The translations under genes and the position numbers were made by a program. This document shows positions 8,941 through 17,350 of a stretch of 64,000 nt of DNA, in pieces. The number at the start of each line of letters is the position of its first letter. Position 1 is the first letter of the stretch. The notes beneath the pieces are model-generated. The model made no database searches. It saw nothing but the letters and a program-made list of their open reading frames with translations, and had not been told where the DNA came from. This DNA is from Arthrobacter sp. V1I9 (lineage in GTDB: Bacteria > Actinomycetota > Actinomycetes > Actinomycetales > Micrococcaceae), in assembly GCF_030817075.1 (NCBI RefSeq), contig NZ_JAUSYU010000001.1, positions 3,286,001-3,350,000 of the forward strand, written 5' to 3'.

Positions 8941-9993
8941 CTAGGACTGGCGCGGCGCCGTCGTCCTCCTGACGATCAGTTCATGGGGTGCGACGGCGGA
9001 CTGAACCGCTCCCGCCTCACCGTCCAGTTCGTCGAGGAGCATCTTGGTGGCCAGCTCGGCCTGTTCGTCAGGCCGCTGTCCCACGGTGGTGAGGCCCATG
9101 GCGTCAGCAAAATCGTGGTTGTCGATACCCACCACGGAAAGTTCCTCCGGCACGAGGACCCCAAGCCTGGACGCTTCAAAAATGACGCCCATGGCCATCT
9201 CATCCGATGCGCAGAAGATGGCTGTCGGTTTGTCGCCCGGTTTGGCCCACAGGCGGCGGAAGGCCTCCTGTCCGCTGCTGACCGTGAAGTCCCCCCACTC
9301 GTCCCATTCGGGGCGGGTGGGGAGGCCCGCCGCCGTCATGACGTCCTTAAAGGCGAGGATACGGACGCGGGGAACATCGAAGTTCAGGTCTGTTTCGTCA
9401 TCGCCGTGGAGCAGGGCGATGTCCCGATGGCCCAGGTCGATCAGGTGCCGGACGGCGGTGGAGGCGGCGGCGTAGTCGTCTATACCGATATAGGCGCACT
9501 CCTCCACGTGGCCGCCCACCACCACCAGCGGAATGTCGATTTTCTGCAGGTGTTCCAGTTCGTCGTGGGACAACGCCATACACAGGACCAGCAGGGCATC
9601 GATCTGCTTGTAGACCATGGTCTTGCTGAAGAGCCGCTCTCGGTTGCTGCCATGGCCGCCGAGGTTGAACAGCGAGAGGTTGTAGTTCCGGGCGTGAAGT
9701 TCCCGGTCTGCGCCTTCGATGGCCTTGGAGAAGAACCAGCGGCTGACGAAGGGCGCCAGTACACCGATGGTTTTGGTTCGGCCCGTTGCCAGGCCGGAAG
9801 CGGAGCTGGAGGCCACGTAACCCAGGTCTCCCGCTACCTCAAGAATTTTCTGCCTTGTTGCGGGTGAGACGCGGGGCAGGCCCCGGACCGCCCGCGACAC
9901 CGTGGCAGTGGACACCCCCGCGGCGGCGGCGACGTCTTCAATACTGACCCCGCTATGGCCGCCCCGTTGCGACCTTTCACTTGTGCGTGCCAC
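8941..9993 (-). CDS. LacI family transcriptional regulator
   Basis: A 350-residue sugar-responsive repressor. The N-terminal helix-turn-helix reads SIEDVAAAAGVSTATVSRAVRG (first part about residues 17-38), with hinge helix NxxARxLxxx-like ASGLATGRTKTIGV following. The rest is a periplasmic-binding-protein-like effector domain, with ALLVLCMALSHDELEHL and SVVGIDNHDFADAMGLTTV near its ends. It lies just downstream of the alpha-glucoside transporter genes on the same strand, and a LacI-type operator is seen in the malE/alpha-glucosidase gap, so it most likely represses that locus until an oligosaccharide is bound. Confidence 0.93.
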   Translation of the reverse strand: MARTSERSQRGGHSGVSIEDVAAAAGVSTATVSRAVRGLPRVSPATRQKILEVAGDLGYVASSSASGLATGRTKTIGVLAPFVSRWFFSKAIEGADRELHARNYNLSLFNLGGHGSNRERLFSKTMVYKQIDALLVLCMALSHDELEHLQKIDIPLVVVGGHVEECAYIGIDDYAAASTAVRHLIDLGHRDIALLHGDDETDLNFDVPRVRILAFKDVMTAAGLPTRPEWDEWGDFTVSSGQEAFRRLWAKPGDKPTAIFCASDEMAMGVIFEASRLGVLVPEELSVVGIDNHDFADAMGLTTVGQRPDEQAELATKMLLDELDGEAGAVQSAVAPHELIVRRTTAPRQS

Positions 9994-10130
9994 GGTGTCC
10001 CCTCATGTACTCCCTGCAGGCATCCGCCCTGCTTCGCGCGATACCCCTGGGCCATAGTATTTTGAGCGCTGGCCCGCATCGCAGTGTTACTTCCCGCCGG
10101 GTGCCCGACGGCGGCGGAACCCTGTGTGCG

Positions 10131-10379
10131 CTACCTCCGGCCAGGCAGGCGCCGACGCAGCCGCACCATTCCGTAGAGTGCGAGCAGCGTGGCCAGAAGG
10201 CCCAGCGCCCAACCGAGTGCCGGCTGCGCCGTCACCTCCATCCAGACGGTGACCACCAGCAGCACAAGCGCCCAGAATCCGAGGAACCCGATGATGATGT
10301 CAAAGTCCTCACCGGACCTCATCCGGCGGCGGTCGCTTCCCGCCCCGGCGGACCGGGAGCGGGAAGCATCGCCTGTCAC
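10131..10379 (-). CDS. small membrane protein in the alpha-glucoside transport operon
   Basis: An 82-residue protein whose start overlaps the end of the permease gene by four bases, so it is probably translated with it. The first 27 residues are polar and basic; two hydrophobic helices follow (about residues 28-46 and 53-70), and it ends in RLRRRLPGRR. This predicts a two-helix inner-membrane protein with a cytosolic C-terminus. No known domain is recognised. Position suggests a transporter accessory role, but this is inference; a spurious frame is less likely because of the membrane pattern and coupling. Confidence 0.65.
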   Translation of the reverse strand: MTGDASRSRSAGAGSDRRRMRSGEDFDIIIGFLGFWALVLLVVTVWMEVTAQPALGWALGLLATLLALYGMVRLRRRLPGRR

Positions 10380-11272
10380 TTGACCGCACCTGCCGTAAGG
10401 CCGGCAACGATCTTGCGCTGGAAGACCAGTACCAGAATTACCAACGGAATGGTGACGATGGTGCCCGCGGCCATGATGGCCGTGTAGGGGATCTGGTTGG
10501 GCTGCGCGCCGGCGAAGCTGGCAATGGCAACCGTCACTGGTTTCGTAGCCTCGTTTGACAGCTGGCTGGCAATCAGGAATTCATTCCACGAGGAGATGAA
10601 AGCCAGGATGGCCGTGGTGAAGATCGCCGGAGCAGCCAACGGCATAATCACCTTCCGGAACGCCTGCCCTTGGGTGCAGCCGTCAACGCGCGCCGATTCC
10701 TCCAGCTCCCAGGGCATTTCCCGGAAGAAAGAGGTCAGCGTGTAAACGGTGAGGGGCAGGACAAACGAGATGTTCGGAATGATCAGCGCTTGGTACGTGC
10801 CCATCCAGCCGATGTTGGTGAACAGCTGGAACAGCGGGGTGATGAGGGCAACGCCCGGGAACATGGACGCCCCCAGGATGAAGCCCAGCACCAGGTACTT
10901 GAAGCGGAAGTTCAGGCGTGCCAGGGCGTACGCCGCGAACACTCCGATCACCAGCGAGATCACCGTTACCGTGACGCCGATGAAAATACTGTTCAGCAAG
11001 GCCTGGCCGAACCTGTTGCCGAACGAGGTATCGAAGGCCGTGATGAAGTTGTCCATCGTCACGTGGGTGGGCCAGGGCGTTGTGTCGTAGGTGAAGCCCA
11101 CTTCGCGGAACGCCGTCACCACCATCCAGTAAGCAGGTGCAAGGCACCAGATAAGGATGACAGCCGCACTGACGTAGGTACGGACGCTTGCCCACTTTTC
11201 CCGGTTCTGCGCAGTCTTGCGCCCCTTGTCCTGCTGCGCCCGCAATGCCGTGGAGGCAGTTGTGGTTGTCAT
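10376..11272 (-). CDS. carbohydrate ABC transporter permease (MalG type)
   Basis: A 298-residue inner-membrane permease of the MalG group with six predicted helices. The EAA loop that contacts the ATPase reads EESARVDGCTQGQAFRKV (about residues 193-210), and LPLTVYTLTSFFREMPWEL precedes it. The start overlaps the malF-type gene by four bases. With the neighbouring permease and binding protein it forms an importer for a di- or oligosaccharide, probably maltose or related alpha-glucosides given the adjacent alpha-glucosidase. No ATPase gene is in this locus; such systems commonly borrow a shared MsmK-type ATPase encoded elsewhere. Confidence 0.92.
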   Translation of the reverse strand: MTTTTASTALRAQQDKGRKTAQNREKWASVRTYVSAAVILIWCLAPAYWMVVTAFREVGFTYDTTPWPTHVTMDNFITAFDTSFGNRFGQALLNSIFIGVTVTVISLVIGVFAAYALARLNFRFKYLVLGFILGASMFPGVALITPLFQLFTNIGWMGTYQALIIPNISFVLPLTVYTLTSFFREMPWELEESARVDGCTQGQAFRKVIMPLAAPAIFTTAILAFISSWNEFLIASQLSNEATKPVTVAIASFAGAQPNQIPYTAIMAAGTIVTIPLVILVLVFQRKIVAGLTAGAVK

Positions 11273-12306
11273 TTCTTCCCCTTGCCGGTGGCTCCGCTTT
11301 GTTCCACAACATTCGCTCCAAGGAAGCGGACAAAGATGAACGCGACCAGGAAGATGATGATGAACGTAATGGTGGACAAGGCGGCTGCAGAGTTAAAGCC
11401 TTGCCTGATCTGGTTGATCACCAGGATGGACAGCGTAGTGGTGTTGTTGGCGCCGCCGGTGAGGATGTACGGAAGGTCGAACATACGCAGCGCGTCCAGG
11501 GTGCGGAACAGGATGGCCACCATCAGCGCCGGCTTGACCAGCGGAAGGGTAATCATCCGGAACCGCTGCCAAGCGGTGGCACCGTCCACCTTCGCGGCCT
11601 CATAAACCTCGGCAGGGATCATCTGCAGGCCTGCCAGAATCAACAGCGCCATAAACGGCGTGGTCTTCCAGGTATCGGCGATGATCACTGCCCACTTTGC
11701 GGGCCATTCGCTGCCCGTCCACAAGATGGAGACGTTGAACAGCTTGTTGATGATGCCGTTGAAGTCGAACATAAACAGCCACAGCTGCGCAGTAACGGCA
11801 GTGGGGATAGCCCACGGAACGAGCACGGCCGCCCGGACCAGGCCGCGGCCCTTGAATGTCCGGGCCATGATCATGGCCATCCAAAAACCGAGGACCGTCT
11901 CGAAGGCAACGGTGATAACAGTAAAGAGGAAAGTGGTGCCAGTTGCCGTCCAGAACTGCCCGCCCAGGGTGCCTGGCGGGCAGGCGACAGTACCGCCGCC
12001 CTGGGCAGCACACTGCTGTCCCAGCCAGTTCACGTAGTTCTGGATGCCTGCCGGGCCGCCTTCAGTAAAGAGGCCGGTAACCGGGTCGAGTCCCGCGTCC
12101 TTCGTGAAGGACATGATGATCGCGCTGATGATCGGGTAAACGATCACGATGCCGAGCGCGATGATGGTCGGGGCAAGTAGCCACGAGGCCCACTTGCCCT
12201 GGCTGAGGATCTTGTTGTCTTCGCCTACGCCCTTGGGTCCGTGATGGACCGGGGTAGTGCCCGACGCCGGCCCTTTGACCGGCGTCGGGCCCAATTCGGT
12301 AGCCAT
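11269..12306 (-). CDS. carbohydrate ABC transporter permease (MalF type)
   Basis: A 345-residue permease of the MalF group. After about 40 polar N-terminal residues the helices begin (LAPTIIALGIVIVYPIISAI). A periplasmic segment around residues 65-105 contains two cysteines. The EAA loop reads YEAAKVDGATAWQRFRMITL (about 240-259). It starts six bases after the binding-protein stop and overlaps the next permease by four bases, so the three are one transcription unit. Partner of the MalG-type permease for alpha-glucoside uptake. Confidence 0.92.
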   Translation of the reverse strand: MATELGPTPVKGPASGTTPVHHGPKGVGEDNKILSQGKWASWLLAPTIIALGIVIVYPIISAIIMSFTKDAGLDPVTGLFTEGGPAGIQNYVNWLGQQCAAQGGGTVACPPGTLGGQFWTATGTTFLFTVITVAFETVLGFWMAMIMARTFKGRGLVRAAVLVPWAIPTAVTAQLWLFMFDFNGIINKLFNVSILWTGSEWPAKWAVIIADTWKTTPFMALLILAGLQMIPAEVYEAAKVDGATAWQRFRMITLPLVKPALMVAILFRTLDALRMFDLPYILTGGANNTTTLSILVINQIRQGFNSAAALSTITFIIIFLVAFIFVRFLGANVVEQSGATGKGKK

Positions 12307-12312
12307 GGCTGG

Positions 12313-13608
12313 TTACGATCCTGCGCCGGCGGTCTCGATGGACTTCTGCATATCGGACAGCGCGTCCTTTGCAGACTTCTCACCCTTCAGTGCCGCGTAG
12401 GCATTTTCCTGGATGGCCTGGGTGACAGCAGGGTAGAACGGGGTCACGGGGCGGGGAACAGCGTTCTCGATGGACGTCTTCAGGACTGGCAGGTACGGCA
12501 GCTTGGCGACCAGTTCCTTGTCCTCATAGAGAGCGCCGAACACCGGAGCCAGGGAACCCTGCGTCGCGAAGAACTTCTGCTGTTCCTCTTCAACGAGGAA
12601 CTTTACGAAGTCCAGGGCGGTCGCCTTGTGGTCCGAGTAGACACTGATGGCCGCGCTGTGGCCGCCGAGGGAGGAAGCGCCGGGGCCGGTCTTGCCTGGC
12701 AGGGCAGCCATGCCCAGCACGTCCTTGACCTTGGAGGAGCCTTCAGTCGTGGCCAAGTTGTACACGTAAGGCCAGTTGCGGAGGAACAGCAGCTTGCCTT
12801 CCTGGAACGCGCGGCGGCTTTCCTCTTCCTGGTAAGTGATCGCCTCAGCGGGGATGTTCCCGTTCTTGAAGGCTTCGGCGAGGTTGTTCAAGCCTTCCTC
12901 GGCCTCTGCAGTGTTCAGGTTCGGCTTTCCCTCGTCGTTCAGGACGGAACCGCCAGCCGAGTTGATGGCCTCGGAAGCGTTGACGGTAAGTCCTTCATAC
13001 TGCTTGAACTGCCCGGAGTAGCAGCCCATTTTGTTGGCCTTGGCGATGGAGCACATCTCCATCATCTCGTCCCAGGTCTTGGGCGCCTCGGGAACCAGGT
13101 CCTTGCGGTAGTAGAGAATGCCGCCATCGGAGGAGACCGGAGCCGCATAAAGCGTGCCCTTGTATGAGCCGGCCTCTACGGTGGGTTCGAGCATGCCCGC
13201 GGTATCAACGGCCATCTTGTCCTTGAGCGGCTGCAGCCAGCCCTTCGCAGCGAATTCCGCGGTCCAGACAACGTCAACGCTCGCTACATCGTAGTCAGCA
13301 TTCTTGGCCTGGAAGTTCTGGACGAGGTCGTCGTGCTGCTGGTCCGCCTGGTCGGTCTGTTCCTTGAACGTGACCTTCTCATCAGGGTGGGCAGCATTCC
13401 ACTTTTCGATGAGGGGACGCACAACGTTGCTGTTGTCCTTACCCTGCACGTAAGTGATGGGACCCCGGCTGTCTATGTTGGCTTCGGCGTCCCCGCCGCC
13501 ACCGCCGCCACCGCCGGTGGTACCGCCCCCGCCGCCGCCGCATGCGGCCAAGGTCAGGGCCAGGACACCGGCGGTGGCAACCGGAAGTAGGAATCTAGGG
13601 GTTTTCAT
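12313..13608 (-). CDS. sugar ABC transporter substrate-binding lipoprotein (MalE type)
   Basis: A 431-residue extracellular solute-binding lipoprotein (family 1). The signal peptide ends in a lipobox LAAC with Cys23, followed by a glycine-rich linker of about 20 residues that tethers the domain to the membrane. The fold then begins with ITYVQGKDNSNVVRPLIEKW. The ATG at 13608 follows GAGGAG about 10 bases upstream. Its promoter region contains the LacI-type operator at 13708-13721. It delivers substrate to the two following permeases. Trehalose, maltose and maltodextrins are all plausible; the alpha-glucosidase next door favours an alpha-glucoside. Confidence 0.92.
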   Translation of the reverse strand: MKTPRFLLPVATAGVLALTLAACGGGGGGTTGGGGGGGGDAEANIDSRGPITYVQGKDNSNVVRPLIEKWNAAHPDEKVTFKEQTDQADQQHDDLVQNFQAKNADYDVASVDVVWTAEFAAKGWLQPLKDKMAVDTAGMLEPTVEAGSYKGTLYAAPVSSDGGILYYRKDLVPEAPKTWDEMMEMCSIAKANKMGCYSGQFKQYEGLTVNASEAINSAGGSVLNDEGKPNLNTAEAEEGLNNLAEAFKNGNIPAEAITYQEEESRRAFQEGKLLFLRNWPYVYNLATTEGSSKVKDVLGMAALPGKTGPGASSLGGHSAAISVYSDHKATALDFVKFLVEEEQQKFFATQGSLAPVFGALYEDKELVAKLPYLPVLKTSIENAVPRPVTPFYPAVTQAIQENAYAALKGEKSAKDALSDMQKSIETAGAGS

Positions 13609-13707
13609 AAGCTTGAAGCTCCTCGCTGAGTGACAAGTAGGTCTGCGTGCTCTTGCTAGGTGAGGTTGATGTGGTGACGCTCACACTAGTAAGGTTGCTG
13701 CGAATAA

Positions 13708-13721
13708 TGCAAGCGTTTACA
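13708..13721. promoter_or_regulatory. LacI-family operator between the sugar-binding-protein gene and alpha-glucosidase
   Basis: TGCAAGCGTTTACA is an imperfect dyad with a central CG (10 of 14 positions symmetric), the pattern of LacI/MalR/CcpA-type operators. It lies 27 bases before the alpha-glucosidase start and about 100 before the divergent binding-protein start, so one site could control both. The LacI protein encoded at 8941-9993 is the probable ligand-responsive binder. Confidence 0.65.
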
Positions 13722-13747
13722 TCAAAAAGTTATCTGAGAGGAACCAA

Positions 13748-15556
13748 ATGTCCAACACGGACGTTCGTGTTAACCGCCCAGCCCGCCAGGAATGGTGGGC
13801 GGACGCCGTTGTCTATCAGATCTACCCCCGGTCCTTCGCGGACGGCAACGGTGACGGCATGGGCGACCTACGCGGCGTTACGGAACGCCTGCCCTACCTG
13901 CAGCAGCTGGGAGTGGACGCCATTTGGCTCTCCCCGTTCTACAAATCCCCGCAAGCTGACGGGGGATATGACGTCGCCGACTACCGCCAGGTGGACCCGC
14001 TCTTCGGGTCGCTTGAGACCTTCGATGCCATGTTGCAGGAAGCTCACCAGCGCGGGCTGAAGGTCATCGTGGACCTGGTACCCAACCACACCTCTGACGA
14101 ACACGTGTGGTTCCAGGAGGCGCTTGCTTCACCGCCCGGTTCCCCTGAACGGGCCCGCTACATGTTCCGGCCCGGCAAGGACGACGTTCCCGGCTCCGGT
14201 GATGGCAACCTCGCCCCGAACAACTGGAAATCGATCTTCGGCGGGCCAGCCTGGAGCCGGATCACCGAGGCTGATGGGTCTCCCGGCGAGTGGTACCTCC
14301 ACCTTTTCGACACGAAGCAACCGGACCTCAACTGGGAAAACGCCGAGGTGCACGAGGAAATGCGCTCGGTGCTCCGCTTCTGGCTGGACCGGGGTGTGGA
14401 TGGATTCCGTGTGGACGTGGCCCACGGCCTGATCAAGGAGCCCGGCCTGCCCGACTGGGAAAGTGTTGCCGCAATGGTTGAAGGCACTCCGGAAGTGAGT
14501 CGGGAAGCTGCGCACCGCCCCGGTGACGCACCTGGAGCCCATACCGACGCCGAAGAGCCCCACCGCGCGGTGTCCCCGGTTTATCCCCCCTCGCCGTTCT
14601 TCGACCAGGACGGCGTGCACGACGTCTACCGCGACTGGCACTCTGTGCTTGCCGGGTACGACGGCGACCGCATGATGGTGGCCGAGGCCTGGGTGGAGCC
14701 GGCGGAACGGCTGGCCCGCTACACCCGCCCGGACGAGATGCAGCAGGCCTTCAATTTCGATTTCCTGCTTGCAGGCTGGGACGCGGAGCGCATGGCGGAA
14801 TCCATTGAGGCCTCCCTGGCAGCGGCTTCCTCTGTGGGTGCTCCCTGCACTTGGGTGCTGAGCAACCATGACACCGTCCGCCACACTACGCGGTTCGGCC
14901 TTAAGGATCCCACGACGTTTCCCAAGGGCCTGGGAGGAGATGACGAACAGCCCGACCCCGCATTGGGGCTGGCCCGTGCCAGGGCCGCGACGTTGATCTC
15001 GCTTGCCCTGCCGGGCTCCGCATACCTGTATCAGGGAGAGGAGTTGGGGCTCCCCGAGCACACCACCCTTCCGGCCGGTGCGCGGCAGGACCCAACGTTC
15101 TTCCGGACCCGGGGCGCAGAGATCGGCCGTGACGGCTGCCGCGTCCCGTTGCCGTGGACCGCGGAGCTGCCGGGCTACGGCTTTTCCATAACCCGGGACG
15201 GCGAAACTTCGCAGCCCTGGCTCCCCCAGCCGGACAGCTTTGGGCCCTTGGCGGCGGACCAGCAGGAGGGAGTGGAGGGCTCTACCCTGGAGCTTTACCG
15301 CGCTGCCCTTGCCTTCCGGGCCGCCCGGCGGCTGGGTGCAGGGTCCGTTGGCTGGGCCGAGATCCATGCGCCGGACAGCGGGGTGCTGGCCTTCCATAAC
15401 GGGGACATCCTGGTGTTGGGCAACCTTGGGTTCGCGTCCGCCCCGGTCCCTGAAGGGTATTCCGTGGTTCTCTCCAGTGGCCCGGAACCTGCCGCCGAGT
15501 GGGCGGGCATGCGTGAAGTGCCCGTGGACTGCGCTGTCTATCTCGCCAAAGACTGA
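13748..15556 (+). CDS. GH13 alpha-glucosidase (oligo-1,6-glucosidase/AglA type)
   Basis: A 602-residue cytosolic glycoside hydrolase family 13 enzyme that splits alpha-glucosides brought in by the divergent ABC importer. The barrel motifs are in order: VDLVPNHTS (109-116 region), GFRVDVAH with nucleophile Asp223, VAEAW with acid Glu313, and SNHDTVRH with Asp375. No signal peptide is present. ATG at 13748 follows GAGAGGAA. A segment of about 30 residues after residue 245, rich in Pro, His and Ala, is a loop between barrel strands. Preference between alpha-1,4 and alpha-1,6 bonds cannot be settled by eye. Confidence 0.93.
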   Translation: MSNTDVRVNRPARQEWWADAVVYQIYPRSFADGNGDGMGDLRGVTERLPYLQQLGVDAIWLSPFYKSPQADGGYDVADYRQVDPLFGSLETFDAMLQEAHQRGLKVIVDLVPNHTSDEHVWFQEALASPPGSPERARYMFRPGKDDVPGSGDGNLAPNNWKSIFGGPAWSRITEADGSPGEWYLHLFDTKQPDLNWENAEVHEEMRSVLRFWLDRGVDGFRVDVAHGLIKEPGLPDWESVAAMVEGTPEVSREAAHRPGDAPGAHTDAEEPHRAVSPVYPPSPFFDQDGVHDVYRDWHSVLAGYDGDRMMVAEAWVEPAERLARYTRPDEMQQAFNFDFLLAGWDAERMAESIEASLAAASSVGAPCTWVLSNHDTVRHTTRFGLKDPTTFPKGLGGDDEQPDPALGLARARAATLISLALPGSAYLYQGEELGLPEHTTLPAGARQDPTFFRTRGAEIGRDGCRVPLPWTAELPGYGFSITRDGETSQPWLPQPDSFGPLAADQQEGVEGSTLELYRAALAFRAARRLGAGSVGWAEIHAPDSGVLAFHNGDILVLGNLGFASAPVPEGYSVVLSSGPEPAAEWAGMREVPVDCAVYLAKD

Positions 15557-15568
15557 ATGAGCCGTCGG

Positions 15569-16180
15569 TCAGCGGACGCGCTCAGCCCTGCTGAAGCGCG
15601 TCCGTGCGCCGGCGCCGATATGGATCAGCACGGGAATCCTCTTTCCCACCACCTGTTCCAGTGCGGCCACCAGCGCGTAGACCTCGTCGGCGAGCAGGTG
15701 CGGGGCCACGCCTTGGCGCGGGAGGAGGCGCACTTTCAGGGCCGGGCTGCCTTTGACGTCGTAGGTGGTCACGGTGGCGCCTGCTAAATCGGGGCGGTTC
15801 GCGAGGGCATGTTTGAGCGCCTGCTCCGCCACTCCTCCGCCGATCCGCACGTCGCCCGGGACCTCACCCGGATCGTATTCGACGGCCAGCAGGTTTGCCC
15901 GGCCCTTGCCCTGCTGGGCAACCCAGGCCACCATGAGTCCGATCAGCACCAGCAAGGCCAGCGCCACCACGATCCACAGCCAGCTTTCACCCCGCCCGGG
16001 GAACCTGGTGGCGTTGAAAGCCTGGTTGACTTGGTTCCAGACCCCGGGTGACCAGGAATGCCACCAGGAAGCCGCGGCCGGGACTGCGGCCAGCAGCATC
16101 AGCAGGGCGCCCACAGCAATCAGCATCAGCCCCAGGAGCGCAATCAGAATCCGGTTGAGAAGCGTAGGGGTGCTGTTCAT
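15569..16180 (-). CDS. amaP: AmaP-like alkaline shock membrane anchor protein
   Basis: A 203-residue membrane protein at the end of the Asp23 operon. Two N-terminal helices (about residues 10-35 and 65-90) are followed by a soluble domain with VRIGGGVAEQALKHALANRP and LKVRLLPRQGVAPHLLADEV. This is the AmaP layout: membrane anchor for Asp23 near the cell envelope. Its start overlaps the upstream DUF6286 gene by four bases. Sequence is diverged from Staphylococcus AmaP, so the name rests on layout and operon context. Confidence 0.75.
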   Translation of the reverse strand: MNSTPTLLNRILIALLGLMLIAVGALLMLLAAVPAAASWWHSWSPGVWNQVNQAFNATRFPGRGESWLWIVVALALLVLIGLMVAWVAQQGKGRANLLAVEYDPGEVPGDVRIGGGVAEQALKHALANRPDLAGATVTTYDVKGSPALKVRLLPRQGVAPHLLADEVYALVAALEQVVGKRIPVLIHIGAGARTRFSRAERVR

Positions 16181-16785
16181 GCGCCGATCACTCCTGACGG
16201 CGCCACATTGACCTGCACCTCCGGTGTTGGATCCAGTGCCATGCCGCCGAGCTCGCTTTGGACGGCATTGAGCACAGCATCATGGTCCACGGGAACTCCG
16301 GAGGTGGGCCGGACATTCACCACTACCTGCCGTTGCGAGACCACCACCGTGACTTGTTCGGGTGTGACGTTAGCGGCAAGCCGGGCACGGCGCGCCAAGG
16401 AGGAAGCGATGACTTCATCGTCCACCACCACGGCAGGGCCAGCGGCGTCCCCACCGCCGCGGACAAGGTGCCGGGCACGGCGCCCCGGCAGGACCCCGTT
16501 GAGGAAAAATACCAGGCCGAACATGGCGAGCACTGCTCCAATGGCGCCCAGCAGCAACGGCGAAATCCCTGCGGGCAGAGCCACCAGGCGTTCAGCTGCC
16601 ACCTGCGGCTCAATCAGCCAGGCCGGCTGTCCAAAGGCATGGACAGCAGCTTCGAGGAGTCCGTAGGCAGCAAGTGCAATGACCAGGACCGCGGCAGTGG
16701 TGGCCACCACGGCACGTGAGGAGTGCGTCTCCCGGTGCAGGATGCGGCCCATATCCGGGCCCTGGCTTTCCATCTGCCGGCTCAT
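16177..16785 (-). CDS. DUF6286-type membrane protein of the Asp23 operon
   Basis: A 202-residue protein with two transmembrane helices (about residues 27-50 and 75-97) and a soluble C-terminal domain with VVVDDEVIASSLARRARLAA and VVVSQRQVVVNVRPTSG. The C-terminal half resembles the domain found beside Asp23 genes in actinobacteria (DUF6286). It overlaps both neighbours by four bases. A role in anchoring or modulating Asp23 proteins at the membrane is inferred from operon conservation; no enzymatic motif is visible. Confidence 0.78.
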   Translation of the reverse strand: MSRQMESQGPDMGRILHRETHSSRAVVATTAAVLVIALAAYGLLEAAVHAFGQPAWLIEPQVAAERLVALPAGISPLLLGAIGAVLAMFGLVFFLNGVLPGRRARHLVRGGGDAAGPAVVVDDEVIASSLARRARLAANVTPEQVTVVVSQRQVVVNVRPTSGVPVDHDAVLNAVQSELGGMALDPTPEVQVNVAPSGVIGA

Positions 16786-17162
16786 TGCACGCGTCCCCCT
16801 TCGCTGATCCTGGCCCCGCTGATCCTGATGTCCACCCGGCTCAACCGTGCCCCGCTCAGCTCTGTCACCGTGGCGAGGATGCGGGCCTTTGCCCTCACAG
16901 TGCGGTCCCAGATAGAGCCCCCGGCGCCCTCCACCCGCAAGGGGTCCATCACCACGGCGTTCAACGGCGGGATGCTGATAGGTGTGACGAGGGACAGCGC
17001 CAGCATGCCGTCGTCGTCCGCCCAGTCAGCCCGGACATCGTCCGTATCCACGCCCAGGAACTGGGCGGCTGCCGCTTTGGCGAGGCTTGTCAGGGCCTGC
17101 GTGCTGATGCGGTTGTGTCCGCTCAGCTCCTGGCCCCGGATGGCCGGGGCGGTGGAGTTCAT
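16782..17162 (-). CDS. Asp23/Gls24-like envelope stress protein (second copy, diverged)
   Basis: A 126-residue soluble protein starting at 17162, where ATGA overlaps the stop of the DUF2273 gene. ISTQALTSLAKAAAAQFLGV and VVMDPLRVEGAGGSIWDRTV are followed by a region with alternating hydrophobics (RILATVTELSGARLSRVDIR) like the beta strands of Asp23. It lacks the VPGV motif of the canonical Asp23 gene two places upstream and is diverged. A much longer reading frame to 17681 exists but would overlay two upstream genes and is not supported. Confidence 0.7.
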   Translation of the reverse strand: MNSTAPAIRGQELSGHNRISTQALTSLAKAAAAQFLGVDTDDVRADWADDDGMLALSLVTPISIPPLNAVVMDPLRVEGAGGSIWDRTVRAKARILATVTELSGARLSRVDIRISGARISEGGRVQ

Positions 17163-17350
17163 GAGGACGAGCGCCGGCCGATGATGGCGTCCAGGACGCC
17201 GCGAAGGTCGAGTTTCCCTTCCGCGGCGCGGCCCAGAAGTGCCCCGATGGCCATAAACAGCAGGGATATAAGGAAGCCCCACAAACCGAATTCCAGGGAC
17301 ATAAAGGCAACAAAGGCACCCATGGCGGTACCGGCCACGGTGAGGTTCAC
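17159..17350 (-). CDS. DUF2273-type small membrane protein
   Basis: A 63-residue protein with two close hydrophobic helices (TAMGAFVAFMSLEFGLWGF and LISLLFMAIGALLGRAAEG) and a short basic tail. This matches the DUF2273 family, whose genes sit beside asp23 and amaP in Gram-positive bacteria. It overlaps both neighbours by four bases, so the operon is tightly coupled. The function in the family is not established. Confidence 0.82.
   Translation of the reverse strand: MNLTVAGTAMGAFVAFMSLEFGLWGFLISLLFMAIGALLGRAAEGKLDLRGVLDAIIGRRSSS

Noticed and set aside
10058..10075. Possible second LacI operator before the lacI gene (AGCGCT core)
   Set aside because: Only six bases are symmetric and the flanks do not match the site at 13708.
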